NCBI GenBank assembly: GCA_965216955.1 | Contig: CBDCGV010000018.1 | Location: 124,001-188,000 of the forward strand | DNA: 64,000 bases | Direction: 5' to 3' | Source of the DNA: CBDCGV01 sp965216955 | GTDB taxonomy: Bacteria; Bacteroidota; Bacteroidia; Chitinophagales; JADIYW01 | Shown: positions 17,216 to 27,223 of the stretch, piece by piece | Numbering within the stretch: position 1 is the stretch's first letter | How the letters are laid out: the number at the start of each line of letters is the position of its first letter | Translations under genes and position numbers: made by a program | Notes under the pieces: model-generated | Database searches by the model: none | What the model was told of the DNA's origin: nothing | What the model saw: only the letters and a program-made list of their open reading frames with translations

Positions 17216-18223
17216 GTGAAAAAGTCTTTAGTAATAACATCAATAGCCCCACCAACATTCCCAGCATTACAAACTTATGCCAAAGAAGCAGGACAAAATG
17301 GGTATGATTTCATAATGATTGGTGATACAAAATCACCAGACAAGTTTGAATTAGATGGATGTGATTTTTGGAGTATCGATAGACAATTAACAACGGACTT
17401 TGAATATGCAAAGCTTTGCCCAACAAGGCACTATGCAAGAAAAAATATAGGCTATTTAGTAGCCATTCAAAATGGTAGTGAAGAAATTATTGAAACTGAC
17501 GATGACAATCTTCCACGACCAGATTTCTGGAATAAAATAAGAAGCAGAACTGAAAAAGCCTATGATATTAAAGACCAAAACTGGGTGAATGTTTATCATT
17601 ACTTTTCTGACAAATTCATATGGCCGCGCGGCTTACCATTAGAAGAATTACAAAAAGAGCATGCTCCGTTAAGTTCTTTTGAACTGAAAGATGTGCTTTG
17701 TCCAATCCAACAAGGACTTGCTGATGAGAACCCCGATGTAGATGCCGTTTATAGACTTACCTATCCACTTCCGTTAAATTTTAAGAAAGGTATTAGCGTC
17801 GCTTTAGGAAATAATGCCTGGTGCCCATTTAACAGTCAAAATACTTATTGGTTTAAGGAAGCATTTGGTTTATTATACCTTCCTGCTTATTGTAGTTTTA
17901 GAATGACAGATATATGGAGAAGTTTTGTGGCGCAACGAATAGCCTGGGAAAATGATTGGAGCATTCTTTTTCATGAATCAACTGTTTGGCAAGAACGAAA
18001 CGAGCATAATTTACTCAAAGATTTTGAAGATGAGATTCCAGGATATTTGAACAACACGAAAATAGCTAATGCACTTTCTGAATTAAGTTTAAAAGCAGGC
18101 GTCGAAAACATACTAGATAATGTTATTGTATGCTATGATAAACTCATAGAGATGGATTTGGTTGGAAAAGAAGAAGCCAAGCTGACTAGAGCATGGGCTA
18201 GTGATATGGCTAAAATTGCCTAA
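17216..18223 (+). CDS. STELLO-type glycosyltransferase family protein (DUF288)
   Basis: The protein (335 residues from a GTG at 17216; a TTG at 17195 would add seven) begins KKSLVITSIAPPT and contains IGDTKSP, CPTRHYARKNIGYLVAI and ETDDDNLPRPDFW around residue 110, the pattern of the STELLO glycosyltransferase family first known from plants and nematodes. DDDN is the probable metal-binding DxD. The second half has WCPFNSQNTYWFKEAFGLLYLP and MTDIWRSFVAQRI. It probably transfers a sugar to a cell-surface glycan. The tail overlaps prmC by 4 bp in convergent orientation. Confidence 0.72.
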   Translation: MKKSLVITSIAPPTFPALQTYAKEAGQNGYDFIMIGDTKSPDKFELDGCDFWSIDRQLTTDFEYAKLCPTRHYARKNIGYLVAIQNGSEEIIETDDDNLPRPDFWNKIRSRTEKAYDIKDQNWVNVYHYFSDKFIWPRGLPLEELQKEHAPLSSFELKDVLCPIQQGLADENPDVDAVYRLTYPLPLNFKKGISVALGNNAWCPFNSQNTYWFKEAFGLLYLPAYCSFRMTDIWRSFVAQRIAWENDWSILFHESTVWQERNEHNLLKDFEDEIPGYLNNTKIANALSELSLKAGVENILDNVIVCYDKLIEMDLVGKEEAKLTRAWASDMAKIA

Positions 18224-19074
18224 ACACTACAAACCTTAACCATCCTATCTTTTTTATTCAAATCTTGAAATATTTCAATATAAAGTCCGAGATTTGTAAC
18301 CAAATCAAAAATTTCTTTTGCCTTAAATTCATTAATTTCAAAATAAACCTTCAAAGTAGTTTTTCTGTTCACAAATGCCTTTTGCAAAATATTTCTATAG
18401 AAAATCAAAGGATCATTGGAGGGAGTATAAAGTGCAAGTGATGGCTCATGCATCAAAACAGACGCATCCATTTTTTGTTGCTCCTGGAAAGGGATGTATG
18501 GAGGATTACTTACAATTACATCAAGATGATCCAGTACATTAATGCTCATTTCCTCTTCTAAAATATCATGTAGAAAATAGTTTACTTCCAAATCTAAATT
18601 TTCTGCATTCTTTCGTGCAACATTAACTGCCTCATTACTCACATCACTGCCAATTATCTTCCATTCTGGCATCTGATTTTTTAGTGCCAAAGAAATACAT
18701 CCACTCCCACATCCAATATCCCAAACTTTAAATTGCTGCTCATATTTATTTTCTGTAAGGATTAACTCTACTAATTCTTCCGTTTCTGAACGAGGGATGA
18801 GCACATTTTTATCAACCGAAAATTTTAAATCATAAAACTCTTTATAACCAATTAAATAATCAATAGGGAATCCATGGATAACTTTGGTGGTCCAATCCTC
18901 AATTTTTGAAATCTGCTCCTTCGAAAGTTCATGTTCCTCTTTGACTATAATTTCTGACCAATCAAAACCAAGGTGATACATCAAAATCTGCCTCAAAATT
19001 GCTTGCGCCTCTCTCCTTTCAAATTTTTCGAGCAACAATTGAAAACATACATCTTTTATCGTTTTTAGACTCAA
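18220..19074 (-). CDS. prmC: Peptide chain release factor N5-glutamine methyltransferase PrmC
   Basis: A 284-residue methyltransferase modifying the GGQ glutamine of release factors RF1/RF2. The N-terminal helical domain (1-80) is followed by the SAM-binding motif VWDIGCGSG (118-125) and the catalytic NPPY (190-193), with PRSETE (94-99) before it. Length and motif order are standard. It diverges from ribD over 35 bp. Confidence 0.93.
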   Translation of the reverse strand: MSLKTIKDVCFQLLLEKFERREAQAILRQILMYHLGFDWSEIIVKEEHELSKEQISKIEDWTTKVIHGFPIDYLIGYKEFYDLKFSVDKNVLIPRSETEELVELILTENKYEQQFKVWDIGCGSGCISLALKNQMPEWKIIGSDVSNEAVNVARKNAENLDLEVNYFLHDILEEEMSINVLDHLDVIVSNPPYIPFQEQQKMDASVLMHEPSLALYTPSNDPLIFYRNILQKAFVNRKTTLKVYFEINEFKAKEIFDLVTNLGLYIEIFQDLNKKDRMVKVCSV

Positions 19075-19109
19075 ATTCGTAGTTTGGACTGAAAATTACG
19101 GAATTCTTA

Positions 19110-20144
19110 ATGCAAGAAGATCAAAAATACATACAACGTTGTTTTGAACTAGCAAAAAAGGGACAAGGAAATGTATCCCCTAACCCGCTGGTAGGATGTG
19201 TTATCGTTGCTCAAAACAAAATTATTGGTGAAGGCTGGCACAAACAATATGGGAAAGAGCATGCAGAAGTGAACGCTATCAATGCTGTAAGACCCAATGA
19301 TATTCCATTGTTAAAAGAATCAACTATTTATGTAAACTTAGAGCCCTGTTCTATTCATGGGAACACTCCTCCATGCTGCGACTTAATTATAAAGAAGGGC
19401 ATTCCAAATATTGTAATTGCCAATATAGACACAGATCCGAGAGTTAAGGGTTCAGGATTAGATAAACTGAGAAAAGCAGGAAAAAATGTTAGGTTTGGAA
19501 TACTTAAAAAAGAAGGACGTGTTTTAAACAAGCACTTCTTTACCTATCACAAAAAAAACAGACCATATATTACTTTAAAATGGGCTCAAAGCGAAGACAA
19601 TTTTATCGGGAATGAAAATGAGCCAATAAAAATCAGTAATGCATTAACACAACGATTTACACACAAGATGAGAGCAGAAATGGATGCCATTTTAGTTGGA
19701 ACCAGAACTGCTTTAATTGATAACCCCCAATTAACCAATAGATTTTGGCCACAACAAAACCAACCAATAAGAATTGTTATTGATCGATCTTTAAAAGTTC
19801 CAAAAAGCAGTCATTTATTTGACAACACCTCTGAAACATGGATAATAAACAATCTAAAAGAAGACAAAAAGAACAATATTACATGGCTCAAATTAGATCA
19901 AGGTAATTTCTTAAAAAAATTGCTGAATAAATTACAAGAACGAAAAGTATTAAGCCTATTAGTTGAAGGAGGCGCATATACTATAAATAGATTTATTGAG
20001 CTTGATTTATGGGATGAAGCTTTAATATACAAAAGCCCTATGCTATTGAAAAAAGGAATTGTTGCTCCTAAATTAAATTCGACTCCACAAATTAAAAAAG
20101 CACTTGGTAATAATCTTTTAGAAATATATTATAATCAACAATGA
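19110..20144 (+). CDS. ribD: Bifunctional riboflavin biosynthesis protein RibD
   Basis: A 344-residue two-domain enzyme: an N-terminal deaminase (1-145) with zinc ligands H51 in HAEVNAI, C80 and C89 in PC-x8-C, and a C-terminal reductase (about 150-344) with DAILVGTRTALIDNPQLTNR and LLVEGGAYTINRFI. It converts diaminohydroxyphosphoribosylaminopyrimidine to the ribityl product in riboflavin synthesis. The last bases overlap the next gene (ATGA), so it is co-translated with the EamA transporter. Other rib genes are not here. Confidence 0.93.
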   Translation: MQEDQKYIQRCFELAKKGQGNVSPNPLVGCVIVAQNKIIGEGWHKQYGKEHAEVNAINAVRPNDIPLLKESTIYVNLEPCSIHGNTPPCCDLIIKKGIPNIVIANIDTDPRVKGSGLDKLRKAGKNVRFGILKKEGRVLNKHFFTYHKKNRPYITLKWAQSEDNFIGNENEPIKISNALTQRFTHKMRAEMDAILVGTRTALIDNPQLTNRFWPQQNQPIRIVIDRSLKVPKSSHLFDNTSETWIINNLKEDKKNNITWLKLDQGNFLKKLLNKLQERKVLSLLVEGGAYTINRFIELDLWDEALIYKSPMLLKKGIVAPKLNSTPQIKKALGNNLLEIYYNQQ

Positions 20145-20995
20145 TTTACCTAATACTAAGTGTAATAACATCATCAAGTTTGATGGTCATTTTCAGATAT
20201 TTTGAAGAACATCAAATTGATAACTTTAAAGCAATTGTTGTTAATTACTTTATATGTTTTATAATAGGATTAATCGTATTACCAGATAAATCTTTTCTAT
20301 ATACAGCACATAAATGGGAAGGATTTCCTTTATCCGTTTCATTAGGAGTTTTTTTTGTGATCTTATTTAGAATAATTGCCAAAACTGTTCAAAAAACCAG
20401 TATTTCTATTGCTGTTATCGCCCAAAAACTATCCTTTATTTTTCCAGTTATATATGCATTACTCTTTTTAAACGACACTTTCAATTTTTTAAAAGGATTA
20501 GGTATTCTATTGGCTATCGCGGCGGTAGTAGTAGTAAGTATAAATAAAGAAAAAAGCAAAAAGCAAAAATTATCCTTTTTATTACCCGTCGTTGTTTTTT
20601 TAGGCAGTGGCCTTTGCGATTTGATTGTAAAAATTATTCAAGAACATTATTTAACTACGGAACTATCCTCATCGTTTACAGTACTGTTATTTGGTGCTGC
20701 ATTCTCTTCAGGAATGTTAATGCTAATTTTAAAAAGAGCCGTTCCATCTAAAAAGGACATTTGGGCAGGGATAATTTTAGGCATTCCAAATTATGGAAGT
20801 ATATATTTTCTTGTTTTGGCACTTGAAAAGATGAAAATAGGAGCGTCTGCAATATTTCCAATTAACAACGTCGCTATCGTTTTGCTTTCTTCAATGTTAG
20901 GGTTATTAATATTTAATGAAAATTTTAGTCTCTATAAAAAGGCAGGCCTCTTTCTTTCTTTACTTGCCATTTTAATTATCGGTTTTTGGAGTTAA
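20141..20995 (+). CDS. EamA/DMT superfamily transporter
   Basis: A 284-residue membrane protein with about ten hydrophobic segments and the duplicated five-helix layout of the drug/metabolite transporter superfamily. Residues such as KTSISIAVIAQKLSFIFPVIYALLFLNDT and the mirrored KMKIGASAIFPINNVAIVLLSSMLGLLIFNEN mark the C-terminal end of each repeat. It probably exports or imports a small metabolite. Its 4-bp overlap with ribD is suggestive of a link with riboflavin-related compounds, but only by position. Confidence 0.82.
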   Translation: MIYLILSVITSSSLMVIFRYFEEHQIDNFKAIVVNYFICFIIGLIVLPDKSFLYTAHKWEGFPLSVSLGVFFVILFRIIAKTVQKTSISIAVIAQKLSFIFPVIYALLFLNDTFNFLKGLGILLAIAAVVVVSINKEKSKKQKLSFLLPVVVFLGSGLCDLIVKIIQEHYLTTELSSSFTVLLFGAAFSSGMLMLILKRAVPSKKDIWAGIILGIPNYGSIYFLVLALEKMKIGASAIFPINNVAIVLLSSMLGLLIFNENFSLYKKAGLFLSLLAILIIGFWS

Positions 20996-21131
20996 AGAGT
21001 CACCAGCGTATAACTATGGATTTCCTTATAATATCATTATTTTTCAAAAAAAATGAATAACCAGACACCATTTTTGCTTTTTTATTCATCTTAACTATAT
21101 AGAACTTCTTTTCGGAAAAAGAAAAAGAGAA

Positions 21132-21665
21132 TTGACTGAAAACGAATTAATAGAACGCTGTTTAAAAAAAGACAGAAAAGCACAAAAAGTACTGTATGAA
21201 AAATATGCAGCACAAATGCTTGGTATATGCAAACGGTATATAAAAGATGAAATGGAAGCTGAAAATATTATGATCAATGGATTTTTAAAGGCATTCACAA
21301 AAATTGAGCAATTCAAATCCCAAGGCCCTTTTGGTGGATGGCTAAGAAAAATTATGGTAAATGAAGCATTGATGGAACTAAGAAAAAAGAAAAACTTTAA
21401 TATCTCGCTAGAAGCAGCCAATATCCAAATTGGACAGCCTGCAAGTGTAGAGCAAAATTTAGCGGAGAAAGATATTCTTAAGCTATTAAATTATTTACCT
21501 ATTGGATATAGAACCGTTTTCAACTTATTTGTAATTGAAGGATACACACATAAAGAAATAGCGAAAAAATTAGACATAAGCATTAACACATCAAAATCAC
21601 AACTTATAAAAGCTAGAAAAAGACTACTTGAATATTTGCAACAATTAAATGTTGCTGTAGGATAA
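21132..21665 (+). CDS. ECF-type RNA polymerase sigma factor
   Basis: A 177-residue sigma factor with a TTG start. Region 2 (about 8-80) includes LYEKYAAQMLGICKRYIKDEMEAENIMINGFLKAF and GPFGGWLRKIMVNEALMELRK; region 4 (about 110-165) includes LPIGYRTVFNLFVIEGYTHKEIAKKLDIS, the helix-turn-helix that reads the -35. Regions 1 and 3 are missing, as in all ECF sigmas. The gene 16 bp downstream encodes a single-pass membrane protein with the layout of an anti-sigma factor, so the pair probably responds to an envelope signal. Confidence 0.9.
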   Translation: MTENELIERCLKKDRKAQKVLYEKYAAQMLGICKRYIKDEMEAENIMINGFLKAFTKIEQFKSQGPFGGWLRKIMVNEALMELRKKKNFNISLEAANIQIGQPASVEQNLAEKDILKLLNYLPIGYRTVFNLFVIEGYTHKEIAKKLDISINTSKSQLIKARKRLLEYLQQLNVAVG

Positions 21666-21681
21666 TATAAAGTTTTGTAAA

Positions 21682-22875
21682 ATGGGTGAAAGAAATAAAA
21701 ACATAGACGACCTTTTTAGGGAACACAAACATGGGTTTGATGCAGCGCCTTCTCCGATAGCTTGGGAAAAGCTAGAAGAGCGCCTTAATAAATCTGATGT
21801 AACTTCTTATAAAAACACTAAAGTCCTAAATATCAGACGCATAGCCGCTATCGCAGTAATATTAGTAGTTGCTGGTAGTGGCTGGTTAACATTTGACGTC
21901 TTAAACAATAAAAAAAACACCGATCTAGCTCATAACATTGTTCCTGTTGAGCAAGAACAATTTACAATCAAGGAAAGGGGATCTTTAAATGAAAATGCGA
22001 CGACAATAGATAACAAGACAGCAAACACTAGCACACCTGCAGCTCACAAAGAGGATATTCACATAGCAAGGGAGCAATCAGATGCTAAGGTTACTAATCA
22101 GACAAAAAAGTCGATCGAAACAAACTCAAAAGCAACCATAGAGTTGGATAGAAAAACAGCACCCGTATCAGAAAAAACGACAACCCCTGTTTTAGCTAAA
22201 GTGAAAGAGGAAACGCCCTCTCCTCCTTCAGAAGATCTCTTAGCTACAGCATCAAAAGAACGTATCTCGAACAATACTGATATAATAGAACTTGCTGACG
22301 AAGCGAATCAAGATGCTGCAATAGCCATTCCTGAAGGAAAAATACAATCTAATGTAATATTGCAAGAAGAAGATTACTTTTTTAGAGACAACAATATAAA
22401 AACAGAAGAAGAAGAAGTTTTAGCTGACACCTATGAAAAAGAAGCCATTGAAAATGCTCCATCTGCCGGTAGCAGTGGTAGTTATATGGTAATATCCGGC
22501 CCCGCTTCTAAAAAGAAGAAAGCAAGTATTAAAAGTAAAACTAGCAATGCTAAAGCGGTGATTCCTGAATCCTATGATCTAAAACATCAGCTTACTAATT
22601 TTGGTATCATAGGGAAATGGCAAGCAGTATCTAAAATTAAAAATACAATGGCAGAAATTGTAATCAATCAAAGGGAAGATATTCTTGTCTTTACTATAAA
22701 AGAAAATAACGTTAAAACCGTAACATCCTATGTAATTACTAATTTAAACGACGAAGAAATTTGGGGTTATAAATCTGATAAACACCAAAAAGAAATTCTA
22801 ATAAAAAAATACGAAAGTGATAAAGTTATTATAAATGGTCTAGAAGGTACCGATACTTGGGAATTAACTAAGTAA
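21682..22875 (+). CDS. Putative membrane anti-sigma factor with large periplasmic domain
   Basis: A 397-residue protein. Residues 1-50 form a cytoplasmic segment (FDAAPSPIAWEKLEERL is common in Bacteroidota proteins following ECF sigma genes), residues 53-70 a single transmembrane helix, and the rest a periplasmic region. That region has a long low-complexity part rich in Thr, Glu, Lys and Ala (about 80-290) and a C-terminal globular domain (about 300-397, IIGKWQAV to GTDTWELTK) with lipocalin-like strand spacing. Its position 16 bp after the sigma gene suggests it holds the sigma factor inactive. The zinc-finger seen in some anti-sigmas is absent; the role is inferred. Confidence 0.6.
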   Translation: MGERNKNIDDLFREHKHGFDAAPSPIAWEKLEERLNKSDVTSYKNTKVLNIRRIAAIAVILVVAGSGWLTFDVLNNKKNTDLAHNIVPVEQEQFTIKERGSLNENATTIDNKTANTSTPAAHKEDIHIAREQSDAKVTNQTKKSIETNSKATIELDRKTAPVSEKTTTPVLAKVKEETPSPPSEDLLATASKERISNNTDIIELADEANQDAAIAIPEGKIQSNVILQEEDYFFRDNNIKTEEEEVLADTYEKEAIENAPSAGSSGSYMVISGPASKKKKASIKSKTSNAKAVIPESYDLKHQLTNFGIIGKWQAVSKIKNTMAEIVINQREDILVFTIKENNVKTVTSYVITNLNDEEIWGYKSDKHQKEILIKKYESDKVIINGLEGTDTWELTK

Positions 22876-22936
22876 ACCCCCTGAATATGAATATATTAGA
22901 TATGTTTTATATATTTACATTGTTCAAATACCCTGT

Positions 22937-24226
22937 ATGTATAATAAACTACTCAATACTTCTGTATTAATAATAATATTATTATTAAACTCTTGTAAAA
23001 CAGATCATAAAAGTACTTGTCAAATTGAGTTTGATTGGAAAAAAATAGAAGCTGAACAAAAGAAAACAATAGAAGATTCTATTGCATATTACATAGAGAA
23101 ACTTGAAAAAATTAATACTCATGGAGTTTCTTATACTAAAAGGGCGGTTTTTGAATTTGATAAAAGTGGATTAGAAGAAAAGCTTTCACAAGAGTTTTCT
23201 GGATTTCAAAAAACAGAGTACCAACCACTAAATAGAACATTTACTTTCAGAGACCCCACACTAAACAACCAAGCATTTGTAAACTCAGAAATTGTTGAAT
23301 ACAATGTAAATGAGGGTAAAAGCTACTTTTTTTTTAAAGATACAGGCTCCTCTTCTCTGTTTGAAAACGTCCTTATCAACGAAACATCTGATCCATCAAC
23401 TTATGAAATACTCTATATTGACCAATCAGCTAATGACGCATTTAGTTCTCTAAATAAAACAAGAAATGTAATTGCCAAAAAACTAAGCCTACTTTATAGC
23501 GAAAAGGGAACATTATCGACTATCAAAGATATTAAATCATCATGTGATAATGATGAAAATTACATTGATGTAATCAAAGCACATGCGGATTCTCTCCTAT
23601 TTCTAAGCGGCATTCATAATCTGAAATATACTATTGAGATTCCTTTAGATAGAAATATTCTTGCAGAATCTTTTATAGATGTTAATACTATACAAATTTC
23701 TATGTGCAAATTAAAATTGTACGAATTATTTGCAAAAAACAAAATCGCTTCTTCTTTGATTATCGCACATGAATTATTCCATTTAATTGAAGATGATCTA
23801 GAACTTCTTGAACCGGTCTACAATTCTGAATTTGTTCATCTTCATGAGTTTAGGGCTGATTTCTTTGCTGGATCCGTTTTAAGAAAAATGAACATAGACT
23901 CTGTTGCTATTAATGACAACCTAATAAGAGGTTTATACAAGGTGGTTCAGGATACCTCTGAGCTATATACCTCCGTTTATGGAAATTATGACGAACGAAA
24001 ACTCTATTTGATTTTAGGATGGATTTATAGTGACATTCTTATTCATCTCAACATAAAAAACGCTGAAAACAATCTAACTGAAATTATTGAAACCAATAAA
24101 AATCGGTTTGAACGAATATTAGTAATGCTTGAACTAAAGGCAAATATTAACAACTCACAAACAAGATTTGAAGTCAATCAAGAAATAAAAACACTACTAA
24201 AAAAAATAAATTACTTACCTACTTAA
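22937..24226 (+). CDS. Lipoprotein with HExxH zinc-peptidase motif, family unknown
   Basis: A 429-residue protein with a lipoprotein signal (cysteine 20 in LLNSC). The N-terminal two thirds are not recognised. HELFH at 278-282 is a classical zinc-binding active-site helix, and HEFRADFFAG at 303-312 offers E304 as a third zinc ligand, a spacing and A-D/F-A-G context reminiscent of gluzincins of the M78/DUF955 kind. It would be a metallopeptidase tethered to the inner or outer membrane, facing the periplasm or surface. It is 11 bp upstream of the split exported protein, so the two are likely an operon. Peptidase activity is inferred from the motif only. Confidence 0.62.
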   Translation: MYNKLLNTSVLIIILLLNSCKTDHKSTCQIEFDWKKIEAEQKKTIEDSIAYYIEKLEKINTHGVSYTKRAVFEFDKSGLEEKLSQEFSGFQKTEYQPLNRTFTFRDPTLNNQAFVNSEIVEYNVNEGKSYFFFKDTGSSSLFENVLINETSDPSTYEILYIDQSANDAFSSLNKTRNVIAKKLSLLYSEKGTLSTIKDIKSSCDNDENYIDVIKAHADSLLFLSGIHNLKYTIEIPLDRNILAESFIDVNTIQISMCKLKLYELFAKNKIASSLIIAHELFHLIEDDLELLEPVYNSEFVHLHEFRADFFAGSVLRKMNIDSVAINDNLIRGLYKVVQDTSELYTSVYGNYDERKLYLILGWIYSDILIHLNIKNAENNLTEIIETNKNRFERILVMLELKANINNSQTRFEVNQEIKTLLKKINYLPT

Positions 24227-24237
24227 TAAAATCAAAT

Positions 24238-26438
24238 ATGAAAAAACTACTTGTCTCCACTCTGTTGCTATTTATATTCATAAACGCCGAAAGTCAAAAT
24301 GCATACTACGATGTTCTAGCAATAAATAAAATAAATGAAACCCTTAGTCTTAATCAGATTAATGAGAAGTTACTTTTTTTAGACAGCTTAAAGTCTGGTA
24401 AAAACACTAAACTATATATAGCGGGCGCTAGAAAACTAAAAAAAGAATTAGATACTATGAAAATGGAGATGGATTCGTTCATAAAAGATCCCTTTAAAAA
24501 TTCATTTACTGGAGCTGATATAGAGTTTTTGTTAAATATAATTGAAGATTCAGAGAATCTATACATTTCATTTTTATCTACGAAAAAAAAGGTATTGGTA
24601 TTGCTGGAGGTAGTGCAATAATTCCCATCTTATCCGCTGCAGGAGGTATTGCCAATTCTTTCAGCAATTTTAATGGCACCCAAGAATCTAATTTTTATAA
24701 AGCACTAAGTGGCTACATTACAACTCAATTTAAAGAAGGTGTCACTAAAGAATTTATGCAGTTTATTGAAAAGTATATGACAGATTATATATGTGACTTT
24801 CAATTTCTATTTCCGGACACTTATGAATTGGTAACTACCACTTCCCCACTAGATTATGCAGGAATGGGTGGAAAATACAAAGAGGCATTCACTGATGATT
24901 TAAATAATTTATTGTCTAATACAAAATCATATCTAATAAAGGGCGGAGATTATACTTTCTATAAGAACAACTGCAATAAAGACAAATCTGTTCTATTCAA
25001 AACGCATTCAAAAATTAAGAACTCCTCGATTTATCCGTTTGCAATAGCTGGAGTGGATATAGGAGATAAACTATTACATGATTACCATCCTGTTGATTTA
25101 TTCAATTATATGGAAAGCTCATATTACGATACGACTAAGCTAGATTTTAATCATATTGGCAATATTAGCAAGTTCATCAATACGATACAATTTAATTTTA
25201 GAGATACTTCAAAAGCCATCAATGGTCAATTTGATAATGTTTGGATCAATTATGAGTTATTGAATCAATTTCTTAGAGGCAATATTAATGGCACTCAAAA
25301 CCTGGAGCTCTTTTCTGCTCTAATTTATCATGAGCATCCATCTTTTTTTAATAGTCTAGGACTAAAAGACAGTATTCTTAATTATCATGAATTTTATAAA
25401 AAGAAAATCACTCCAATATATGAGCTACTTTTAAAAATACAAGAATTTGCAAAAGAGACGAATGATAAAAACAACTCCTTTGAAACCTATACAGATTTAA
25501 TATTAGACGTAATTGAGGTGACTATTGATTTTATTCGCCCAAATACCTTAAGTAGATCAATTGAAATACCATATATTCCAAATACAAATGATCTTAAAAA
25601 TAAAATAAGAAGTGTAGAGCATATTTTTGACATCTACAATTCTATACAAGAGGGGAATTATTCACTCATAATAGAATCTTTCGTTCAACTTTTGAGTGAT
25701 CTAACTCCTAAAAAAAATATAGATCCAAAGCTTTATCACTTTACAACCTCGATAAATGAATTTGGAGGCTTTATGGAAGGCATTTCCAAAGCTCAAAATG
25801 AGGCAGAGATGAAAGATGCTATTAAAACTTTTGTAGCTCCTCCTACTTCATTTATAAATAAGCGAAGTAGGTTATACACCCTCTCCATAAGTGCTCACCC
25901 GGGAGTTTATGCTGCTTGGGAAAAACTTAGAAAAGATGACACACTAAGACAAACATCTATTGACGGCCTTACCTTTGGCTTAACAATGCCAGTAGGATTA
26001 GAATTTACACGGGCAATCACAAAAAAAAGGCCTACTGGGGACACGTCACTTGCTCAAAACAGAGATGCTTATATTTATAAAAAGGGTGAATTAAAAGAGT
26101 ATACAGGATGGTCTATTGGGTTGTTTGCTAATTTAATTGATCTGGGGGCTTTATTCAATATAAGAGTTGGAAAGGATGCCACATCTGTTTTGCCAAACGA
26201 TATAAGGTTTCAGGATATTCTATCGCCCGGAGCTTGGTTAAACGTAGGAATAAAAAACAGCGGATTTACCATTGGTTTAGGTTACCAGTATACCCCTAGT
26301 CTTAGAGAAATTAATACAGGTGATGAAAGTGTCGGCAAAGTTGCATTGCCAAATGCGCATAGAGGAGGTTTAAGAATATCATATGATGTTCCCTTATATA
26401 ATATTTGGTCTTCTAAAAAACTTAAATTTAAAGACTAA
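24238..26438 (+). pseudogene. Large exported protein of unknown function, split by a one-base change in an A8 tract
   Basis: Two open frames join into one protein of about 733 residues. The first (24238-24621) has a signal peptide (1-19) and a helical domain; in the A8 run at 24583-24590 the frame must gain one A, after which KKGIGIAGGSAIIPILSAAGGIA continues without a stop into the second frame (whose first ATG is 24756). A hydrophobic glycine-rich segment follows, then a long charged region, and the last 200 residues show alternating glycine/aromatic strands such as GLFANLIDLGALF and FTIGLGYQYTP, suggesting a beta-barrel or outer-membrane surface. No family recognised. The A8 tract could be a sequencing error or a phase-variation switch. 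Confidence 0.7.
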
Positions 26439-26467
26439 TAAATGCTTATTTTAAAAACAAAAAGTAG

Positions 26468-27121
26468 ATGGATACATTAGTAAAAATAGCTGCAGGAGAA
26501 ATTGGAGTCAAAGAAATTCACGGCAATCAACATAATCCAAGGATTTTGGAATATCAAGAAATGACCGGACTTGATTTTGGAAATGACGAAGTTGCTTGGT
26601 GTAGCATATTTGCTAACTGGTGCGCCCTACAAGCAGGTTTACCTAGATCAAATGCCGCAAATGCCCGTAGTTGGTTACAGGTAGGGAGAAAGACCTCCTT
26701 CCCTATCCCTGGCGACATTGTTGTTTTGTGGAGAGAAAGCCCTCAATCATGGAAAGGACATGTTGGTTTTTTTATGGGATTTTCTCATGATGGAACAGAC
26801 CTTTTTATTTTAGGAGGCAACCAAGATGATGAAGTCAATATTCAGAAATACGATATTAACAGAGTACTAGAATATCGAAGGTTAAAACCAGCAAACAATC
26901 TTGAAATTCCGATTGGGTATTTAAGAAAAGGTGACAGCAATGAAAATGTAAAAAAGTTACAGCTCATTCTAATTCAGCTAAATTACCTTAATGACGTTGC
27001 TGATGGTGTTTTTGGTAGGAAAACGGAAACCGCACTTAAAAAACTACAGAGAGAACATCGCATTACCGTTGACGGAATTTACGGAAGCGAAAGTAGAGAA
27101 GTTTTGTCTAGAATTTTATAA
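26468..27121 (+). CDS. Cell-wall amidase-like protein (TIGR02594 family) with peptidoglycan-binding domain
   Basis: A 217-residue protein. The first 145 residues form an NlpC/P60-CHAP-like domain with catalytic C45 in EVAWCSIFANWC and H98 in WKGHVGFF. The C-terminal part (about 149-217) is a PG_binding_1 domain, RKGDSNENVKKLQLIL and DGVFGRKTETALKKLQ. The enzyme would cut peptidoglycan peptides. There is no signal peptide, so it may leave the cell by lysis, type VI or other systems, or act in the cytoplasm on recycled muropeptides. It lies 29 bp after the split exported gene, which may indicate a joint envelope function. Confidence 0.8.
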   Translation: MDTLVKIAAGEIGVKEIHGNQHNPRILEYQEMTGLDFGNDEVAWCSIFANWCALQAGLPRSNAANARSWLQVGRKTSFPIPGDIVVLWRESPQSWKGHVGFFMGFSHDGTDLFILGGNQDDEVNIQKYDINRVLEYRRLKPANNLEIPIGYLRKGDSNENVKKLQLILIQLNYLNDVADGVFGRKTETALKKLQREHRITVDGIYGSESREVLSRIL

Positions 27122-27223
27122 ATCATGTCTACCTGAAACATCTTTTATTGAATTAAATATTCGAAAACTAATTCCAAATCTCTTCCTTAAATAATTCTTA
27201 TATTGATATCAAATAGCATTGAT

